Shown here in pieces: positions 1 to 9,623 of a stretch of 64,000 nt of DNA; the first letter of the stretch is position 1, and each line of letters opens with the position of its first letter. A model generated the notes under the pieces. It was not told the DNA's origin and searched no databases. It saw only the letters and a list, made by a program, of their open reading frames with translations. This DNA is from Verrucomicrobiales bacterium. GTDB lineage: Bacteria; Verrucomicrobiota; Verrucomicrobiia; Limisphaerales; CAIMTB01. The stretch is from NCBI GenBank assembly GCA_016795425.1, contig JAEUHG010000123.1, forward strand, positions 53,152-117,151. The letters are read 5' to 3'. The position numbers were made by a program, and so were the translations under genes.

Positions 1-1059
1 AAACAGAAATGCCAAATGGCCCTCGGCGGCGCGCTCGCGGCATTGGGCGAAGAGATCCCGCACCTGGCGTTCGGATTCTCCGACCCACATATTGAGGACT
101 TCGGGTCCTTTCACATGAAGGAAGAACTCGGGTCGATCGATGCCCGCGGATTCCCGGATCTGCTGGCGCAGGTTCCAGGCGGTGGCCTTTCCGAGCAGCG
201 TCTTTCCGCAGCCGGGCGGACCATGGAGAAGGAAGCCCTTGGGCACCGAATGTTCGAAACGCTGGTAGAGATCCTTGTGAAGCAGGGGAAGTTCGATCGT
301 ATCGCGGATGGCCTGGACCGCCTCGTCCTGTCCACCGATCGCGGTCCAGGGCAGTTCCGAGACTTTCTCCAGCGATCGTTCGATACGGCGGCCAACGGAG
401 AGGACTTCCAGGGCCACGCGCTGGTTCGGATCGAGGCGAATCTCGAGTCCGGCCTTCAGCTTCTCCTTGGCGAGAAGGGCGGAGCGCGTCACGACGACGG
501 GTGTGAGACCTCCTTCATTGCCGATGCGCAGTCGCCCGTCGGAGAGGACTTCATCGATGCGCACCACGGGGCCGCTGCGGTCAAAGCCCAGGGCTTGAAC
601 GACAGCGAACGCCTCGTTACAGAGCACCCGTTGGCCGATCTGCAGGCTGGCGAGCGGGAGTTGGGGGTCGACACGGCAAACGTAGTCGGCACCACCCACG
701 CACACATGGACGCGGTCCTTTTCGAGCACGGCGAGAAAGGTGCCGACACGAAAGGCCGGCGACCGAAGTTTTTCGAGGGCTTCGTCGTATTTTTCGAGGG
801 CCTGACGCGCCTGATCATTCATCTCCTCGAGCGCGACGACGCGATCGCGGAAATAAGCGAGGTCAACGATGGCCGAGTGGCGCGGCGGGAGCTTTCTCGC
901 GATCAGGTCGAGGACCTGCAGCGTTGAAAGTTGGTCGAGTTCTTCTTTCGGAAGAAGGTCGGCCAGGCTGGGGAACTCGTCATCGTCGACGCGGGAACTC
1001 GATGCTGCCGACGTATCGGCGCCGGGGGCCGCGTGAGGTTTCTTCTTCGGCTCGGCCAT
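1..1059 (-). CDS. Proteasome-associated AAA+ ATPase (ARC/Mpa-like), C-terminal part beyond window
   Basis: The reading frame runs from an ATG at 1059 and is still open at base 1, giving the first 353 residues. An acidic N-terminal tail leads to a short coiled-coil-like helix (about residues 64-100), a beta-rich region resembling the OB interdomain (about 105-220), and the start of an AAA module. Its Walker A is GPPGCGKTLL (280-289), followed by a pore-loop/ISS-type stretch with KGPEVLNMWVGESE (317-330). This coiled coil-OB-AAA order is that of ring ATPases that unfold substrates for the 20S proteasome (Mpa/ARC). Walker B and the C-terminal proteasome-docking tail lie off the window, so whether it docks to a proteasome cannot be seen. 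A CDC48-like AAA protein is the main alternative. Confidence 0.85.
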   Translation of the reverse strand, partial: MAEPKKKPHAAPGADTSAASSSRVDDDEFPSLADLLPKEELDQLSTLQVLDLIARKLPPRHSAIVDLAYFRDRVVALEEMNDQARQALEKYDEALEKLRSPAFRVGTFLAVLEKDRVHVCVGGADYVCRVDPQLPLASLQIGQRVLCNEAFAVVQALGFDRSGPVVRIDEVLSDGRLRIGNEGGLTPVVVTRSALLAKEKLKAGLEIRLDPNQRVALEVLSVGRRIERSLEKVSELPWTAIGGQDEAVQAIRDTIELPLLHKDLYQRFEHSVPKGFLLHGPPGCGKTLLGKATAWNLRQQIRESAGIDRPEFFLHVKGPEVLNMWVGESERQVRDLFAQCRERAAEGHLAFLF

Positions 1060-1351
1060 GCCGCCACCGTAAGTGCGGCCCGGATTTTTGCAAACGGCTG
1101 CTAATTCGGGCGCATGCAGCGTCGCAGCGTTTCCGGAGCCGCAGGATGTCGCGATTGTTCGGCGCGGCGACGTTCAGCGGAAGGGTGCCGTTGGCCTTGA
1201 GAATCGGGCGGGTGCGGTCATCGACACGCCAAGAACCCCGCGGCGCATGGCTTAAAGCATCGAACAGGTCCTGCCGTGCCGGGACCGGCCCGGCGGTCGC
1301 ACCAGTCCGACCCCTCCAGTCGGTCGCTCTGCTGACGGTCGTGTTGGGCGA

Positions 1352-2173
1352 CTACTGATCGATCCGCTGCGTCGTCTTGCTCCAGAGCCACTCGACGTCC
1401 TTGTTGTTCGCCTGATTCCCGGGGATGAAGCTGGCGCGCTTGACGGGGATCTTGGTGCGGCCATCGATCCACTTCTTAATGGCCGAATGACCGTCGGCGA
1501 AGGCGAAGCCACAAGCGCCGTTATGGTAGCTCGCCGGGCAGTCGGGGAGCACGGCGTTGGCCAGGTTCGGAGCAGGCTTCATGTCGGTGCAGAAAAACCC
1601 GTCGTTCATGCTGTCGGGTTGTTCGTCGACAAAAACCCAAGTGTCGGCGGGCGCAATCAGGTCGCTCTCGCGCAGGAACATGCGCCAAGGCGGGCTCGTG
1701 CCAAACCAAGTGGCTTTGCCGTCGTGCATACCCATCCAAGCGTTGATGGAATTGCTGCGAAGACGTTGGCGAGCGGGAGTGCCCTTGGTGGTGAAAATGT
1801 CGGCCGGGCATTTGTACACCGCCGCAGCCTTCCCCACGTAATTCCACAGCGTACCACGGGCCAGGGTGTTGGTGACGTCCCAGTTGTCCCGGTTGCTGCT
1901 GCTCCAGTCGAGAATGCCGTAGACCCACACGTTCTGATTGGGGTTATCGGAATAGGCGGGCGGAATCTTGCCCCCCTGGTCATCCACGTAAAGGTTCCAA
2001 CCGACCATCAACTGTTTGGTGTTGTTGAGGCACAAAATGCCCTGGCCCTTGGACTTCGCCTTGCTAAGGGCGGGCAGGAGCATGGAGGCCAGGATCGCTA
2101 TGATGGCGATGACCACCAGAAGTTCGATGAGGGTAAAACCGCGGCGAGTCTGGGAAATGACGGGCAGTTTCAT
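1352..2173 (-). CDS. Type II secretion/type IV pilin-like prepilin (DUF1559-like, H-X9-DG type)
   Basis: This 273-residue protein begins with a basic leader followed by the prepilin signal RRGFTLIELLVVIAIIAIL (residues 10-28), where a prepilin peptidase would cut after the Gly and methylate the Phe. The hydrophobic helix continues to about residue 34. The globular part carries the CLNNTKQL...Y..D pattern and a late FADGHSA segment typical of the large Verrucomicrobia/Planctomycetes prepilin-like families. These proteins are usually membrane-anchored or surface pseudopilins of unknown cargo, and the gene stands alone here. The ATG at 2173 places the cleavage motif at the usual distance. The family call is secure; the function is not known. 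Confidence 0.9.
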   Translation of the reverse strand: MKLPVISQTRRGFTLIELLVVIAIIAILASMLLPALSKAKSKGQGILCLNNTKQLMVGWNLYVDDQGGKIPPAYSDNPNQNVWVYGILDWSSSNRDNWDVTNTLARGTLWNYVGKAAAVYKCPADIFTTKGTPARQRLRSNSINAWMGMHDGKATWFGTSPPWRMFLRESDLIAPADTWVFVDEQPDSMNDGFFCTDMKPAPNLANAVLPDCPASYHNGACGFAFADGHSAIKKWIDGRTKIPVKRASFIPGNQANNKDVEWLWSKTTQRIDQ

Positions 2174-2513
2174 AATTCAAATACCGGGCTTCGCGGGGGA
2201 ATCCAAAGCCCTTCCTCGTTTCCACGGCCAGCCTGCCCCCGGAGATTCCATGATGCAAGTCGTAGTCTTGATGTGCGTGCAAAAACGTCAGGGGCAACGG
2301 TGAGAGGGAAGAGGGGAGGGGGAGACTTGGACTCGCGCCGAGCCGTATCAGGCAGGCGCCGAGGAGAGGCTGAAGGGAGGTGCGAATTGGAGTCCGTTTC
2401 CTCTGCGGCTTCGCGCCTCAGCCGTTGCGTGATGCCCCTTTCGTGATGCCCCTCCTTCCTTCGCAACAGGACTTGCAACGGTCGGCGCAGGCGGAAAGAG
2501 TGACTGAGCTTCC
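2174..2513. other. Intergenic region between divergent genes
   Basis: About 340 bases separate the divergent prepilin and cytochrome genes, so both promoters should lie here. Near 2427-2456 the word GTGATGCCCCT occurs twice in tandem. A purine-rich stretch runs from about 2300 to 2330. I see no convincing RNA gene or coding sequence. Confidence 0.5.
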
Positions 2514-5507
2514 ATGCTGCTTGATCGTCCTCATCTTGGCCTGGCCGCGAGTCTGATTTCGCTGCTGGTCGCGGGTTCCGACCTGGCTCTCGGCACGCGT
2601 GCGCGGGCCGCGGACCTACGGTTCAACCGGGATATTCGCCCCATACTGTCCGACCACTGCTTTCAATGCCATGGACCGGATGCCTCCTCTCGAAAGGCGA
2701 AGCTCCGGTTGGATGTGAGGGAAGGCGCGATCGGGCAACGCAGCGAGGGAGGGCCGGTGGTGAAGGTGGGGGATCCGAATGGCAGTTCCCTCATAGCGCG
2801 GGTGATCAGCCACGATCCGGACGAGGTCATGCCACCGCCGGATGTGAAGAAGCCGCTGTCGGAATCCCAGGTGGCCACGCTCAAGGAATGGATCCGCCAG
2901 GGCGCCCCCTACGAGGGGCATTGGGCCTATGAACCGGTGGAGCGGCCGGTGGAACCGCGGACCGCCGTGGGGGATCGGTGGGCTCGCAATCCCATCGATC
3001 GATTCATCGCGGCGAAATGGGAAGGGCGCGGCATGGAGCCGTCACCGAAGGCGGATCCGCGGACCTTGCGTCGGCGATTGAACTTCGACCTGACGGGATT
3101 GCCGCCGCGGCCGCACGAGGTGGATCAGTTCGAAGCCGATGCATCGGATCCGGCCTATGAACGGGTGGTGGATGAGTTGCTACGATCCCCACATTTCGGT
3201 GAACGCATGGCGGTATTCTGGCTCGACCTGGTTCGCTACGGAGACACCGTGGGCTATCATGGAGACCAGGATTTTACCGTCTGGCCGTATCGGGACTATG
3301 TGATTCGCGCGTTCAACGCCAACCTGCCTTTCTCCCAGTTCACCCGGGAGAATTTGGCTGGCGACCTGTTGCCCGATGCGACCCGCGACCAGAAGGTGGC
3401 GTCGGGCTACAACCGCCTGTTGATGATCACCGCCGAGGGCGGAGCGCAGGACCGGGAGTATCGTGCAAAGTACGCGGCCGATCGCGTGCGCAATACCTCC
3501 ACCGTTTGGATGGGAGTGACCCTCGGATGCGCCGAGTGTCATGACCACAAGTACGATCCGTTCACAACCAAGGATTTCTACAGCTTCTCGGCCTACTTCG
3601 CCGATTTGAATGAGAAGGGATTCTACGACCGCGGCTATCCCACGGGCGATTGGGGACCTTCGTTGGCGCTGCCGAATGATCAGCAGGCCGCGGAGATGGA
3701 CCGGTGGAAGCGAGAGATCGCCGCGCTCGAAAAGGATTACCAGGCCGAGACGCCTGTGCTGGTAACGGCACAGAAGACTTGGGAGCAAGGCTTGGAGAGC
3801 AAAGAAGGTCCGGCGTGGAGCGAGTGGCGCAGCCTGGGACCCTTCACCGCCGCCACTTTTGACGCCGCCTATGACCGCGATTTTGGGGTGGAAAAGAAGG
3901 GTTCCCTCGATCTGGGGAAGAAGTACGGGGACGAGAAGCTGGCGTGGGAAGCGCGGCCGCAGTGGAAGGATGGGGCCATTCACGCTTTGACTGGCGATCA
4001 GGCCGCCACCTACCTCTATCGCACCGTGACGACCGCAGCGGCGCAGGAGTTGGCCGTGTCGCTGGGCAGCGATGACGCCCTCAAGATCTGGCTGAATGGC
4101 GAACCGGTTCTGGCCCGCAAAGTGCAGCGAGCCGTGGAGCCGGATCAGGAAAAACCCGTGCTGAAGTTGAAGGAAGGCGAGAATCAACTGCTTCTCAAGG
4201 TGGTCAACGGCGGCGGAGGTTATGGATTCACCTTCAAGACGTTGGGGGCGGCGCCTCCGGAGATTCTGGATATTGTTCGCGTGCCGGCCGACCAGCGGAC
4301 CGCCGAGCAGGCCAACAAATTGAGCTCCCACTTCCGCACGGTGACACCGCACCTGGAAGCCACGCGCCGGGCCCTCGCCGATGCGCGCAAGGCACTGGCG
4401 GATCTGACCGCGAAGGTGCCGACCACATTGGTGTCGGAGCGCCTTGCCGAACCCCGCGTCACCCGGGTGCTTCGTCGGGGGAATTGGCTGGATGACGGCG
4501 GAGAAGTGGTTCAACCCGCCGTTCCCGGATTCCTTCCCGCCGCCGGTGGCCGGGAGGGGCGTCGCACGCGGCTGGATTTGGCGGAGTGGTTGGTGGCTCC
4601 CGAGAATCCGCTTACCGCGCGGGTGTTCGTGAATCGATTGTGGAAGCAGTTCTTTGGCGTGGGATTGTCCAAGAAACTGGAGGACATCGGGGCGCAGGGC
4701 GAGTGGCCCTCGCACCCGGAGTTGCTGGACTGGTTGGCCAGCGAATTTCGCGACAGCGGTTGGAACGTGAAGCACATGGTGCGCCTCATGGTCACTTCCG
4801 CGACCTACCGGCAGAGTTCGAAATCCAGCGAACGGTTGCGGGAGGCGGATCCGGACAACCGGCTGCTCGCCCGCCAAGCGGCGGTGCGTTTGGACGCGGA
4901 GTTCATTCGCGACAATGCCTTGGCGGTATCCGGGTTGCTGGTGCAGAGGCAGGGAGGGCCGAGCGTGAAGCCGTACCAGCCCGCGGGGTATTATTCGCAG
5001 CTGAATTTTCCCAAGCGCGAGTACGAGGCCGATCGTGGCGAGAACCAGTATCGGCGCGGCGTCTATACCCACTGGCAGCGCACCTTTCTGCACCCCAGCC
5101 TGGCAGCCTTCGACGCCCCGACGCGTGAGGAATGCACGGCGGACCGGGTTCGATCCAACACTCCACAGCAGGCCCTGGCCTTATTGAACGATCCTTCCTA
5201 TGTCGAGGCGGCGCGCGGGTTGGCCGAGCGCAGCCTGCGAGAAGGCGGATCGACGGACGCCAGCCGCATCCGGTTCCTGTTCCGCGAAGTGCTGGCGCGA
5301 CTGCCGCAGTCCGAAGAGGAGAGGACGCTTCTGGCGATGCGCGCCGCGCATGGCAGGGACTACGAAGCCGATCCGAAGGCGGCCGAGGCGGTGCTGAGCG
5401 TCGGTGAACGTGCCGTGCCGAAGGACGTGTCGAAAGCCGAGTTGGCATCGTGGACCTCCGTAGCCCGCGTGCTTCTGAATTTGCACGAGGTCATCACTCG
5501 TTCCTGA
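2514..5507 (+). CDS. PSCyt1-DUF1549-DUF1553 secreted cytochrome c protein
   Basis: This 997-residue protein is probably exported (hydrophobic N-terminus to about residue 33). It has three recognisable blocks: a planctomycete-type cytochrome c domain with heme motif CFQCH (C49, C52, H53) and the usual MPP..KPL end; DUF1549/PSCyt2 (about 155-380), starting NPIDRFI and ending in a second CAECHDHKYDP signature (C339, C342, H343); and DUF1553/PSD1 (about 685-960) with NRLWKQFFGVGL and TSATYRQSS. A central insert of about 200 residues contains a beta-sandwich-like stretch (DALKIWLNGEPV). Such genes are massively expanded in PVC bacteria and usually sit beside dehydrogenases or sulfatases, as here. 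They are presumed periplasmic electron-transfer or carbohydrate-oxidation proteins; the substrate is unknown. Confidence 0.93.
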   Translation: MLLDRPHLGLAASLISLLVAGSDLALGTRARAADLRFNRDIRPILSDHCFQCHGPDASSRKAKLRLDVREGAIGQRSEGGPVVKVGDPNGSSLIARVISHDPDEVMPPPDVKKPLSESQVATLKEWIRQGAPYEGHWAYEPVERPVEPRTAVGDRWARNPIDRFIAAKWEGRGMEPSPKADPRTLRRRLNFDLTGLPPRPHEVDQFEADASDPAYERVVDELLRSPHFGERMAVFWLDLVRYGDTVGYHGDQDFTVWPYRDYVIRAFNANLPFSQFTRENLAGDLLPDATRDQKVASGYNRLLMITAEGGAQDREYRAKYAADRVRNTSTVWMGVTLGCAECHDHKYDPFTTKDFYSFSAYFADLNEKGFYDRGYPTGDWGPSLALPNDQQAAEMDRWKREIAALEKDYQAETPVLVTAQKTWEQGLESKEGPAWSEWRSLGPFTAATFDAAYDRDFGVEKKGSLDLGKKYGDEKLAWEARPQWKDGAIHALTGDQAATYLYRTVTTAAAQELAVSLGSDDALKIWLNGEPVLARKVQRAVEPDQEKPVLKLKEGENQLLLKVVNGGGGYGFTFKTLGAAPPEILDIVRVPADQRTAEQANKLSSHFRTVTPHLEATRRALADARKALADLTAKVPTTLVSERLAEPRVTRVLRRGNWLDDGGEVVQPAVPGFLPAAGGREGRRTRLDLAEWLVAPENPLTARVFVNRLWKQFFGVGLSKKLEDIGAQGEWPSHPELLDWLASEFRDSGWNVKHMVRLMVTSATYRQSSKSSERLREADPDNRLLARQAAVRLDAEFIRDNALAVSGLLVQRQGGPSVKPYQPAGYYSQLNFPKREYEADRGENQYRRGVYTHWQRTFLHPSLAAFDAPTREECTADRVRSNTPQQALALLNDPSYVEAARGLAERSLREGGSTDASRIRFLFREVLARLPQSEEERTLLAMRAAHGRDYEADPKAAEAVLSVGERAVPKDVSKAELASWTSVARVLLNLHEVITRS

Positions 5508-5557
5508 TTTCAGCGGCCGCTGATCGTCGTTCCGCCTCCATCTTTCCGGTAGCCCCT

Positions 5558-8500
5558 ATGCGTTCCTACTCATCGACTCTTCGTGCTGCCTTGATGCTGC
5601 CCTGGTGTTGGGCATCGCTGGCACCCTCCCTCCACGCGGCGGATCATGCTTTGGCCTCCGCGGGTTCCGGTCCCCGCATCGCCCAGGCTTCCGACGAAGG
5701 CAGGCAGGCGATCCGGAGGTTTCGCATCCCCAAGGACTGGCAGGTGGAATTGATTGCCGCGGAACCGGATTTGGCGAACCCGGTGGCATTCGCCTTCGAT
5801 GAACGCGAGCGGATCTATGTGGTGGAGACGTTTCGACATAGCGAGGGGGTCCTGGACATTCGCGGGCGTGCCAACTGGCCGAGCGCGACCTACAAGAAGG
5901 CTTTGCCGCCCGAGCGCCTGGCGCGTATCGCCGAGGAGGTTTTGGATGCCGACCTTGCCTGCCGCACCGTGGAGGATCGTGAGCGGATGTTGCGTGGGTA
6001 TTTCCTCGAGAATACACCCACGCTCGAACGGATGACGGACCGTCTCAAGGTCATCTTCCGGGGAGGCGATGGAAGATCGGCAGGATCGCAGATTTATGCG
6101 GATGGATTCTCGCGGCTGACCGACGGGTTGGCCTCGGGCGTTTTGGCCCGTGGCAACGAAGTGTGGTTTGCCAATATTCCCAGCCTCTGGAGGCTGCGCG
6201 ACACGGATGGGGACGGTGTGGCGGAGGCGCGCGACGCGTTGCACCAGGGGTTCGGGGTGCGGGTGGGATTTCTCGGGCATGACCTTCACGGACTCTGTTT
6301 TGGTCCGGACGGCCGCCTCTACTTCACGGTCGGCGATCGCGGAGCCAACGTGACCACCAAGGAAGGCCGGCGCTTGGAGACGCCGGATTCGGGCGCGGTC
6401 TTTCGGTGTGATCCGGATGGATCCAATTTGGAGATCTTCGCCACCGGGCTCCGCAACCCCCAGGAACTGGTGTTTGACGATCTGGGCAATCTTTGGACGG
6501 GCGACAACAATTCCGATGGCGGCGACCAAGCGCGCTGGACTTACCTGGTGGAAGGGGGCGATTGCGGCTGGCACATCGGCTGGCAATTCCTGGAGGGTCC
6601 GCGCCCCCGCGGTCCCTGGAACTCCGAAGGCATGTGGCGTCCGGAGTCGGCATCCAGGATCGGCTATATCATTCCGGCGCTGGCCAACATTGGTGCCGGC
6701 CCGTCCGGGGTGACGTACGGTTTTGGAACGGGTCTGCCGGACGAATACAACGGCCGGTTCTTCATGGTTGATTTTCGGGGAGGCCCCAGTGGGATCTGGA
6801 ATATCGGAGTGCGCCCGAAAGGCGCTGGCTACGAGGTCGAAGAGGCCAAGGAGTTTTTGTGGAATGCTCTCCCTACCGACGTGGAGGTGGGGCCGGATGG
6901 AGGTTTGTATTGGGCGGATTGGGTTCAAGGCTGGGAAAAGCCTGGCAAGGGGCGCATTTATCGCGTTTACGAACCAAAGTCGGCGCGAAGTTCAGTGGCG
7001 GCCGAGACGCGCGAGTTGCTGGGCGCGAATCTGGGTCTGCGAGACGAGGCGACCCTGGCCGGACTCCTGGGGCACGCGGATCAACGTGTGCGGCGCCGGG
7101 CGCAGGAGGCATTGGTGGGTCAGGGCGCCGTGGGGGTGCTTCAAAAGGTGGCTGCCGACAAGGGGCCGCGGCGGGCGCGGTTGCATGCCTTGTGGGGACT
7201 TTGGCAACTCGGGCGTCGCCATCCTGAAATGGCACGTCCCTTGGTCTCGCTCCTTTCCGATGCCGATCCCGAGATACGTGGGCAGGCGGCGCGGGTTCTG
7301 GGCGATGTGGGAGTGACGCGGGCGGGTGCTGCGGTGAGGAAACTGCTGGGCGATCCGGAACCTCGCCCGCGGTTTTTTGCAGCGATGGCCTTGCATCGTT
7401 TGCGCCACGCGGAAGCGGGGGACGACGTGCTCGCGATGTTGAGAAATGCGGGCGACGCAGATCCGTTTCTTCGGCATGCCGGGGTCATGGGTTTGGTGGG
7501 GACGCGGACGTCAGAGGAGTTGGCGGGTTTGACGAAGGACGCGTCGTCGGCCGTGCGCCTGGCGGCGGTGGTGGCTTTGCGGCGGCTGCAGCGCTCGGAG
7601 GTGGCGTCCTTCCTGGAAGATTCGGATCCGCGGGTGGTGTTGGAGGCGGCGCGGGCGATCAATGACGTTCCCATTGCCTCCGCCCTGCCGGCTCTGGCAG
7701 CGCTGATTCGTCGTCCCGGTATGGACGAACCGCTGGGGCGCCGTGTGCTGAATGCGAATTGGCGCGAAGGACAGCCAGCGAATGCCGAGGCCTTGGCGGC
7801 TTTCGCAAGCGGGTCCGAGGGTTCGGCCGCATTGCGCGCCGACGCCGCGGCCCTCCTGGGGCATTTTGCCAAACCCTCCGGACGCGACACGGTCACCGGA
7901 CTTTGGCGTCCCTTGGCGGAACGCGACCCGGCGGTTGCGCGCTCCGCCCTGGCACGGCACTTCCAGGCGATGATTCAAGCCGGGGATGCGATTCAAGTGG
8001 CGGCGGTGAACGCGGCGGCGGAGTTGGATTATCGGGCCGCGACGCCGGTTCTGAGGGAGTTGGTGCGATCCGAGAGCGCCGCGGTGCCCGCCCGACTCGC
8101 GGCGATTCGGGCGCTCGGTTCCTGGCGAGATCCCGAGATGGGGACTTGGGTGAATCACCTGACGAAATCACCGGAAGCGCGGGTGCGGGCCGAAGCCGTC
8201 CGGTGGGCGGCGCGATTGGAGGATGGTTCGGGATTGGCAGCCATTCAGGCGGCCCTGGACAACGGCACGCCGGCGGAGAAGCAGGCCGCCTTGGCCGGCC
8301 TCGCCACCATCAAGCATGGGACGGCCGACGCGCTCCTCGAAGCCTGGTTGGAACGCGCCATCGGTGGGCGCGTGGATTTGGCCGTGGAGTTGGATTTGCT
8401 GGAGGCGAGTCGGGCGCGGGAGAACGACACCCTTCGAACCCTGCTGGCGCGCTACGAAGCCTCCTTGGTCAGCACGAATCCCGCACAGTCGCGGCGCTAC

Positions 8501-8935
8501 GCACTGCGGGGTGGGGACGCCGAAGAAGGGCGTCGCGTGTTTTTTGAACGCGAGCAAGTGCAATGTCTCCGATGTCATAAGATTTCCGGTGAAGGCGGCG
8601 TGGTCGGGCCTGACCTGGCCGGGGTCGGCACCCGCCAGACGCGGGAGTACCTCCTGGAATCGATCGTCCACCCCAATGCGGTCGTGGCGAAGGGATTTGA
8701 GAATCTGTTGATCGAAACCAAGGACGGCCGGGAGTGGTCGGGCACCATCGCTGAGGAGACCGCGGACACCTTGGTTCTCAATACGTTGGAAGAGGGGCCG
8801 GCGACGATCCGGAAGGCCGACATCACGGATCGACGGATTGGACTGTCGAGTATGCCGGAGGGATTGGCGGATTTGATCTCACCGCGGGACCTGCGCAACC
8901 TGGTTGAATACCTGGCCAGTTTGAAGGCGCCTTAG
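5558..8935 (+). CDS. PVC-type heme-binding membrane-bound dehydrogenase (propeller, HEAT repeats, cytochrome c)
   Basis: This protein of 1,125 residues starts at the ATG at 5558, chosen because it gives a clean signal peptide (residues 1-28, ending LHAADH). An NHL/PQQ-glucose-dehydrogenase-like propeller follows (about 45-475; blocks FGPDGRLYFTVGDRG and GDNNSDGGDQARW). Next come HEAT-like alpha repeats (about 480-930) and a C-terminal cytochrome c domain with CLRCH (C1003, C1006, H1007) and GEGGVVGPDLAGVG. This is the 'putative membrane-bound dehydrogenase/Planctomycete cytochrome C' family. It lies 50 bases downstream of the DUF1549/DUF1553 gene on the same strand, so the two probably form a transcription unit passing electrons between c-type hemes in the periplasm. 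The substrate is unknown; sugars or alcohols are likely. Confidence 0.93.
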   Translation: MRSYSSTLRAALMLPWCWASLAPSLHAADHALASAGSGPRIAQASDEGRQAIRRFRIPKDWQVELIAAEPDLANPVAFAFDERERIYVVETFRHSEGVLDIRGRANWPSATYKKALPPERLARIAEEVLDADLACRTVEDRERMLRGYFLENTPTLERMTDRLKVIFRGGDGRSAGSQIYADGFSRLTDGLASGVLARGNEVWFANIPSLWRLRDTDGDGVAEARDALHQGFGVRVGFLGHDLHGLCFGPDGRLYFTVGDRGANVTTKEGRRLETPDSGAVFRCDPDGSNLEIFATGLRNPQELVFDDLGNLWTGDNNSDGGDQARWTYLVEGGDCGWHIGWQFLEGPRPRGPWNSEGMWRPESASRIGYIIPALANIGAGPSGVTYGFGTGLPDEYNGRFFMVDFRGGPSGIWNIGVRPKGAGYEVEEAKEFLWNALPTDVEVGPDGGLYWADWVQGWEKPGKGRIYRVYEPKSARSSVAAETRELLGANLGLRDEATLAGLLGHADQRVRRRAQEALVGQGAVGVLQKVAADKGPRRARLHALWGLWQLGRRHPEMARPLVSLLSDADPEIRGQAARVLGDVGVTRAGAAVRKLLGDPEPRPRFFAAMALHRLRHAEAGDDVLAMLRNAGDADPFLRHAGVMGLVGTRTSEELAGLTKDASSAVRLAAVVALRRLQRSEVASFLEDSDPRVVLEAARAINDVPIASALPALAALIRRPGMDEPLGRRVLNANWREGQPANAEALAAFASGSEGSAALRADAAALLGHFAKPSGRDTVTGLWRPLAERDPAVARSALARHFQAMIQAGDAIQVAAVNAAAELDYRAATPVLRELVRSESAAVPARLAAIRALGSWRDPEMGTWVNHLTKSPEARVRAEAVRWAARLEDGSGLAAIQAALDNGTPAEKQAALAGLATIKHGTADALLEAWLERAIGGRVDLAVELDLLEASRARENDTLRTLLARYEASLVSTNPAQSRRYALRGGDAEEGRRVFFEREQVQCLRCHKISGEGGVVGPDLAGVGTRQTREYLLESIVHPNAVVAKGFENLLIETKDGREWSGTIAEETADTLVLNTLEEGPATIRKADITDRRIGLSSMPEGLADLISPRDLRNLVEYLASLKAP

Positions 8936-8994
8936 TGCGTCAAAAAAGAATTGGCCACTTGACCCGTTGGAGCCGACTAATGGGTTAACGTGGC

Positions 8995-9585
8995 ATGAAG
9001 AATCCCGGACTCGAATGCGTGGAGGCGGTGCGAGGTGGCGATGAAGCCGCGGCCGCACGTTGGGTGGAGGACTACCACGAGCGGCTCTACGCCTTTCTGC
9101 GGCGTCTCGCCGGCACGGATGCTGCCGCCGCCGAATTGACCCAGCGGACTTTCTGCCGCGCCTGGTCGGCATTGGATTCCTACCAGGGCCGCGCCTCCAT
9201 TTCCTCCTGGCTCCACGGCATTGCCTATCGCGTCTACGTCGATTGGCTTCGTTCCGACCGTCGCTACGAAGGCCGGTCGGAGGCGTGGTGGGAGGGAATT
9301 CGAGATCAGGGCACTCGACCGGATGCCGCGGCATCCGCGGCGGATGATGAAACCGCCGTGTACGCAGCGGTCGATGCGTTGGGCTCGGGACTGCGCGAGG
9401 CCGTCCATCTTCATTATTATCAGGGACTCACCTTGCAGGAGACGGCGGAAGCGCTGGGCGTTGCGACGAGCACGGTGAAATACCGCCTTCGCGACGCGAT
9501 GGATCAGATTCAGCGCCGATTGGGCGTGCCTCGAAAGGTGAGCAAAGACGCCGACGACGAGCGTGCACAGGGTGCGGCCCGGTAA
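8995..9585 (+). CDS. ECF-type RNA polymerase sigma factor
   Basis: This 196-residue sigma-70 family protein has region 2 (about 25-95; ELTQRTFCRAW and a WLHGIAYRVYVDWLR recognition segment) and region 4 (about 125-180) with a helix-turn-helix LQETAEALGVATSTVKYRL. A charged linker of about 30 residues joins them, as in extracytoplasmic-function sigma factors. It heads a same-strand set with two single-pass membrane proteins, the usual ECF/anti-sigma arrangement. An AT-richer stretch with TTGACC (about 8959) lies just upstream but a convincing -10 at proper spacing is not visible. The signal sensed is unknown. Confidence 0.93.
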   Translation: MKNPGLECVEAVRGGDEAAAARWVEDYHERLYAFLRRLAGTDAAAAELTQRTFCRAWSALDSYQGRASISSWLHGIAYRVYVDWLRSDRRYEGRSEAWWEGIRDQGTRPDAAASAADDETAVYAAVDALGSGLREAVHLHYYQGLTLQETAEALGVATSTVKYRLRDAMDQIQRRLGVPRKVSKDADDERAQGAAR

Positions 9586-9623
9586 ATGGCGGCCGAAGGA
9601 AAACCGACAGTAACTTCAAGCCT

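Noticed and set aside
1060..1351. Possible gene remnant between the proteasome ATPase and the prepilin
   Set aside because: Frames in both directions give low-complexity Arg-rich translations without motifs; treated as intergenic.
2427..2456. Tandem GTGATGCCCCT copies
   Set aside because: Only two short copies; could be chance or a minor duplication with no visible function.
3180..5093. Minus-strand 637-codon open frame opposite the DUF1549/DUF1553 gene
   Set aside because: It is antisense to a confidently identified protein, has no recognisable domain, and reflects the lack of stop codons in GC-rich antisense frames.
8940..8994. Sigma-70-like promoter before the ECF sigma gene
   Set aside because: TTGACC is present but no -10 hexamer at 16-18 bases spacing; not strong enough to annotate.
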